Source: CAJBLF01 sp041663325 (GTDB lineage Bacteria; Patescibacteriota; Gracilibacteria; Absconditabacterales; Absconditicoccaceae). Taken from it: a stretch of DNA of 64,000 bases. This document shows, in pieces, positions 60,506-64,000 of the stretch. A program made the translations under genes and the position numbers. The notes beneath the pieces were generated by a model. The model saw only the letters and a program-made list of their open reading frames with translations. It was not told the DNA's origin and ran no database searches. Within the stretch, counting starts at the first letter, position 1. Every line of letters begins with the position of its first letter. The stretch covers positions 1-64,000 of the forward strand of contig JBAZRN010000002.1 of NCBI GenBank assembly GCA_041663325.1, read 5' to 3'.

Positions 60506-62194
60506 TTAAATCTTTTGCAACAAATCAGTGATTATAGAATTATAGACGTTCATACCTTTATCAGTGAGTTTTAGTTTCACTCAGTCATATTCAACTAATC
60601 ATGCTCATGTATAATTCGTAATTAGTCATTCGTAATTGGGAACTAGCGCCGACGTAAATTTAGAGAGATCAGCGATTCCTTCTCTTGTTCTGAGTCTGAG
60701 AAAAAATTCTTCAATTAATAAATCTGATTCGTTCAACGATTGGGTTTGCTGTTCGTCTATCCACTTACCTTCAAGATACTGTTTGATATCTGCGGTATTC
60801 GTCCAACGTTTAAATCCCCCTTCGTTTCACCTCCCGGCTTCCGAGGACTTCACTTCGTTTGCTTTATCAAGGGGGACTTTAGCGAACGAAGCAGCGGAAA
60901 GTCAGAGACCGAGGTAGTATTCCATATTCCAGTAAACCATATTGTGAATGGACGCTTTGCCAGCTGCAGCGAAATTAGAAATTTCGTATCTTCCAAATCC
61001 CGCATCTTCGACCATCTCTTTCACTATCAAAAACTCTTCCATAATCTCATCATCAGTGCCGAAATATTTCTGCGAGCAAGTTTCCTCTCCCCCGACCCCT
61101 CTCCACTTCGTAGAGCGGGGTGGCTTATTCGAGACATCTATGATAGTTTGTAAGATATTTTCTATTTTTTCGAATACATCATTGTTAGTAAATCTAATAA
61201 CGGTAATATTATGTTGTTGCATGATTGCATCTCTCAATTGATCATGTTCTTTCTGTTCTTTATTATTATGGATGCTTCCATCTAATTCTATAACCAATTT
61301 TTTCTCAGGGCAATAAAAATCTGCGATATAATCTCATATCGGATGCTGTCTCCTGAATTTGAGATTGTTCAATTGTTTGCGTCTCAAGAGTTCCCAGAGA
61401 AAGGATTCAGCTTTTGTCTGATTTTTTCTGAGATTCTGAGCTAATCCTATCATAAAATTTCATGAGGGAAGTTTGTTGTTGCTAACAGTATACACTATTG
61501 GCAGTTTTACTCCCTCTCCATGTAATGGGGAGGGTTGGGGAGGGGAAACCCCTTCGAGCGTATAAAGCGAGATGCTATCAACATATCAGCTGTTCAAAAA
61601 CTTTTGAAAAAAATCGCGCTTAAATTCATGCCAAAGCTGCTTAAATCCGTTTTTGCTGACTTGAAATTTACCAAATGCGATAAAGTCAAAATTGAAAACA
61701 TTGTTGTCTTGCTTGAGCTTGATGAGCGATCTAAGAAATTCCACAATACCAGTAAACGAGTAAGCTCTTCAGGTGATTTTCAAAACCTCGTCATCAAAAC
61801 TTTGGATACCAAAACTATATCTCAGTCTGGAAATCTTAGGATATTTTTTATTCAGATTTTTCACAAAACCGAGAACTTCCTCTTCAGGATACGGATTCAA
61901 CTCGATGCTTAGCTCAGCCAGATTTTCAAAATCAAATTTGGTTCTGATATATTCTATGATGTCGATGATTCTATCGATTCAAATCCTGCTCGGAGTCCCT
62001 CATCAGAAATATAATGTTTTTAATTCCTTATCTGTCAAAATTTCCGCATAGTGATCAATTTCTTTTTTAAGTGTATTCACATAATTCGTAATTAACAACT
62101 CAGAATTTTCTAATTCGAAAATCGGCATGCTATTGAATGAACAATAGGCGCATTTGCTGGCACAAAAGGGAATATGGATATATAAACTAATCAT
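60506..62194 (-). CDS. hemW: HemW-like radical SAM protein with in-frame DUF559 insertion
   Basis: A 562-residue fusion in one frame. The HemW/HemN-like radical-SAM parts are YIHIPFCASKCAYCSFNSMP (CxxxCxxC cluster), LYFGGTPSRIGI, LSIELNPYPEE, RYSFGIQSFDD, then GFGRYEISNFAAAGKASIHN, YWNMEYYLGLGLSAASF, and a winged-helix end LLIEEFFLRLRTREGI...KLKLTDKGMNVY. HemW-type proteins handle heme or oxidise coproporphyrinogen. Between them, about residues 215-372, sits a DUF559 nuclease-like domain (see 61079-61551), and near residue 440 a palindromic repeat adds about 24 residues. TGA glycines occur in host and insert alike. Normal HemW has about 380 residues. Confidence 0.88.
60811..60880. repeat. Palindromic repeat inside the HemW-like gene
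   Basis: TAAATCCCCCTTCGTTTCAC at the left and AAGGGGGACTTT at the right form complementary ends around CTTCCGAGGACTTCACTTCG. It is GC-rich against an AT-rich background, a REP-like unit. It is translated in frame (KVPLDKANEVKSSEAGRGNE) between HemW segments SAASF and KRWTNTADIKQYL, which are contiguous in normal HemW. Confidence 0.75.
61079..61551 (-). mobile_element. DUF559 nuclease-like insertion with conserved flanks
   Basis: In-frame insert in the HemW-like gene. Left flank (coding direction) SPPQPSPLHGEGVK, right flank PPRSTKWRGVGGEE; the flanking DNA is CCCTCTCC/GGAGAGGG-type and far more GC-rich than the gene. Inside: LRKNQTKAESFLWELLRRKQ, LKFRRQHPIGDYIADFYCPE, KKLVIELDGSIHNNKEQKEH and ITVIRFTNNDVFEKIENIL. 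This is the DUF559 (Vsr-like, PD-(D/E)xK) fold with D and E-x-D-G catalytic residues intact. Two of its glycines are TGA. It behaves like a mobile coding insertion. Confidence 0.78.
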
Positions 62195-62291
62195 AAGTAA
62201 TTTTAAATTTACAATTTGAAATTTTGAATTTAGAAAATTATCGTTAATAGTATATACAGTTTGTCTGAGAAAATTCTACTCATATCGGTAT

Positions 62292-62320
62292 AAAAAAAGG
62301 GATGCCAAATAAGCATTCCC
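62292..62320 (-). terminator. Terminator of the small membrane-protein gene
   Basis: Minus strand: GGGAATGC (62320-62313), 7-nt loop, GCATCCC (62305-62299), then seven T. Confidence 0.75.
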
Positions 62321-62338
62321 TATAATGTTATTAGAGTT

Positions 62339-62530
62339 TTATTCATTTTCTTGGTCTTGTTGTTTATCTTTACGAAAGAGCAGTATTGCTCCTATTAAAG
62401 CACCAACAAACCCGATGACAAGTATAATTATTATCCATTCTGCCCATGAAAAGCAAAAGCCTATAATAGACAAAATGAAGAGAATAAAAGCTGCAATAAT
62501 ACAAGCAGTTCCTTTGACTAATAGTATCAT
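62339..62530 (-). CDS. Small two-helix membrane protein, 63 aa
   Basis: Two hydrophobic helices, TACIIAAFILFILSIIGFCF and WIIIILVIGFVGALIGAILL, then a charged tail FRKDKQQDQENE. It is followed by a clear terminator. The family is not recognised; such small proteins are often stress or membrane-adaptor peptides, which is speculation here. No TGA codons. Confidence 0.6.
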   Translation of the reverse strand: MILLVKGTACIIAAFILFILSIIGFCFSWAEWIIIILVIGFVGALIGAILLFRKDKQQDQENE

Positions 62531-62601
62531 ATATTTTGTTTTTTAAATTTCGTTTTTGTAGTCTTACTATAAGTTAATGCATTATAAAGTCAATACAATA
62601 T

Positions 62602-63492
62602 TTATGTTTTGTCAGTCGTCCTAGTAATATCCAGCCCCTCACCATATTCAAATTTGCCGAGTTTAGATCAGATTTTATCTTTTTTGCAGTACTGCTTATA
62701 ATCAAGCACTTTTTGCTTTCTTGCTTCGATCGGTTCTTTGGACATCATACCCGGACCGCCGATGCATCATCATTCGCAGGCGAGAATATCGAGAAATTTT
62801 ATATTTTCATTGCTCTTAAACTCTTGAAATCCCGCGTCGAGATTTTTCGGTCAATCAACGACAAGTATTTGATCTCTCGTGAGAATACCCTTGACATGCA
62901 AGCTATCAGCCACACCTCATGCAAGCGGATACACTTTGGTATAGTCATTATAAAATTTATCAAAATCAGGCGTACCATCTTCTGTGACGGAAAACGTGAA
63001 TTCACAGTCTGGGATATTATTTTCTTTACGATAATCAAAAATTTCCTGAAGCTCCTTGAACGTAATCGCATAATCAATGCCATATTGCTTCGCCTCCATT
63101 TTTTTTGCAAAACATGGTCAGATGAAAAGCGTTTTGTACTCAGGTCAATATTGTTTTTTGACGAATCTATCCATCACTACCATAGGGGAAGCGACATCAA
63201 TGATATATTCTTTCAGCTCGGGATATTTCACTTCAATCATTTTAACTATCGTAGGGCAGTTTGGACAGATATATCTTTTGTCTGGATTTTCTTTGAGGAT
63301 TCTTTCATATTCCATGTTGATTAATTTCGCTGCATAGGTAAGCTCGACTACTTTTTGGACTCAGATCATTTTAAGATTGAGAATGATTTGTGGATATTCA
63401 AAATCTACGGGAAAACTTGGCGCAAGAAGTGCTACAATTTTTTCTTTGCATAAAGCATTTATGAGTGTTTGTAGCTCTGAAGTAAGAGGCAT
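62602..63492 (-). CDS. [FeFe]-hydrogenase H-domain-like protein
   Basis: A 296-residue protein matching the large-subunit C-terminal domain of iron-only hydrogenases. Cluster-ligand positions are visible: Cys76/Cys79 in YICPNCPTIVKMIE, Cys127 in FIGPCFAKKMEA, and Cys239/Cys243 in DILACEGGCIGGPGMM (three TGA glycines). VASPMVVMDRFVKKQYG and AGGVADSL are also family-like. There is no N-terminal ferredoxin-type cluster domain, and motif 1 lacks the T-S-C-C-P-x-W of catalytic enzymes. So it is more like sensory or putative groups, or a Nar1/IOP1-like protein. No maturation genes (hydE, hydF, hydG) in the window. H2 activity is doubtful. Confidence 0.75.
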
Positions 63493-63515
63493 AAAAGTAG
63501 ATTAAAGTATAAAGC

Positions 63516-63558
63516 AATAAGTATCAAGAAATAAGTATCAGGAAATAAGTATCAGGAA
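63516..63558. repeat. Short tandem repeat AATAAGTATCAgGA
   Basis: Three near-identical 14-bp units upstream of the hydrogenase-like gene. Similar GTATAAAG/GTATCAAG words occur before mutL. Confidence 0.6.
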
Positions 63559-63615
63559 AAAGTCTTGATTCCTTTTTAGTGTAAAGAAGCTGTGCTATTA
63601 TTTCAAGGAAGAATA

Positions 63616-64000
63616 TTATACTATATAAACAATCTTGTCTCAAATTTCTAAACTACTTTTATCATCATACGTCCTAATCACTTGATCTACAGAAATCTCA
63701 TCATAACTATCGATTTCCGGACAATGTAGTAGCGGTCTGACGACGAGGGTTACCTCACCCCCAACCCCTCTCCACTTTCCCGCAGATATTGACGGGACAG
63801 ACTCCGCGAGGGCTACTTTAGAATTAAGGATGGGGTAAGCTATTTCCACAATATATCAAGTTTCTTCTTTTCACTTTCTCGCTTGTTCACTCTCAAGCAA
63901 TTGCCTATTTACCAGCTGTCTGATTTTGGTAAATCTTGTCCTGATTTCGTAGTCATCAACCTTATTCGCTAATTTGCTTGAAGCGGCTAAAGGTTCATCA
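63616..64000 (-). CDS. RimO/MiaB-type methylthiotransferase, C-terminal part with repeat insertion
   Basis: The 3' end of a gene entering from the right edge. DEPLAASSKLANKVDDYEIR then TRFTKIRQLVNRQLLES matches the segment after the radical-SAM barrel of RimO/MiaB enzymes, which add methylthio groups to ribosomal protein S12 or tRNA. RPLLHCPEIDSYDEISVDQV then SLEIGDKIVYIV fits the TRAM domain (A-P-E-I-D-G ... G-D-x-V). In the middle, ILNSKVALAESVPSISAGKW then RGVGGEVTLV is translated from a GC-rich repeat like the one flanking the DUF559 insert. The N-terminal cluster domain is outside the window, so RimO versus MiaB is open. Confidence 0.6.

Noticed and set aside
60740..61153. Plus-strand reading frame of 137 codons
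   Set aside because: Antisense to the HemW-like gene and its GC-rich repeat; the minus frame has clear family motifs.
62713..63324. Plus-strand reading frame of 203 codons
   Set aside because: Antisense to the hydrogenase-like gene, whose cysteine motifs are convincing; the long shadow comes from lack of TAA/TAG.

Overview
The window comes from an AT-rich bacterium that reads UGA as glycine (genetic code 25). Nearly every conserved gene carries in-frame TGA codons, and they fall on invariant glycines: Walker A loops of UvrB, MurD and an AAA ATPase; the RpoC segment DSGARGSQ; RpoB; L7/L12; Obg; the MutL ATP-lid; the glycine before a lipobox cysteine. TAA and TAG end the genes. Code 25, small genes, no visible Shine-Dalgarno sites and an AMP/RuBisCO salvage pathway together point to Candidatus Absconditabacteria (SR1) or a close Gracilibacteria relative in the Candidate Phyla Radiation. 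All CDS coordinates here read through TGA.

Layout. 1-3.5 kb: partial CCA-adding enzyme, GT4 glycosyltransferase, DedA-like membrane protein, MGDG-synthase-like GT28 enzyme. 3.5-6.6 kb: tRNA-Lys with a broken copy beside it, Obg, RlmH. 6.6-9.9 kb: accessory island with three toxin-antitoxin pairs, two receiver-like proteins and a small membrane protein, each with its own promoter and often a terminator. 10-12.3 kb: PNPase behind a long structured leader. 12.4-20.6 kb: GyrI-like protein, then the AMP pathway (ribose-1,5-bisphosphate isomerase, form II/III-like RuBisCO, AMP phosphorylase), a short pyruvate kinase and an interrupted kinase. 20.9-34.7 kb: transcription/translation superoperon rplJ-rplL-rpsB-(membrane protein)-tsf-rpsF/rpsR fusion-rpmH-rpoB-rpoC-rpmA-rpmF-nusB, with an L10 leader. 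34.7-38.2 kb: HicAB, a protein with the C-terminal signature of diversity-generating-retroelement targets, an AAA ATPase and a four-helix-bundle remnant. 38.2-45.6 kb, minus strand: two giant surface proteins sharing a C-terminal module. 45.7-49.4 kb: divergent MurL and MurD (D-Glu made on the peptidoglycan precursor). 50-54.6 kb: isochorismatase-like hydrolase, NrdR, a large unknown protein, FKBP lipoprotein. 54.8-64 kb: MutL, a UvrB lacking its second helicase domain, HemW-like protein carrying an in-frame DUF559 nuclease insertion, [FeFe]-hydrogenase-like protein, and the end of a RimO/MiaB-type methylthiotransferase.

How the genes fit together. AMP phosphorylase releases ribose-1,5-bisphosphate from AMP, the isomerase makes ribulose-1,5-bisphosphate, RuBisCO makes 3-phosphoglycerate, and pyruvate kinase sits two genes on. 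Promoters follow one pattern throughout: TTGnnn, a 16-bp spacer, then TAnnnT-like. No CRISPR array, complete insertion sequence, rRNA or prophage was seen.
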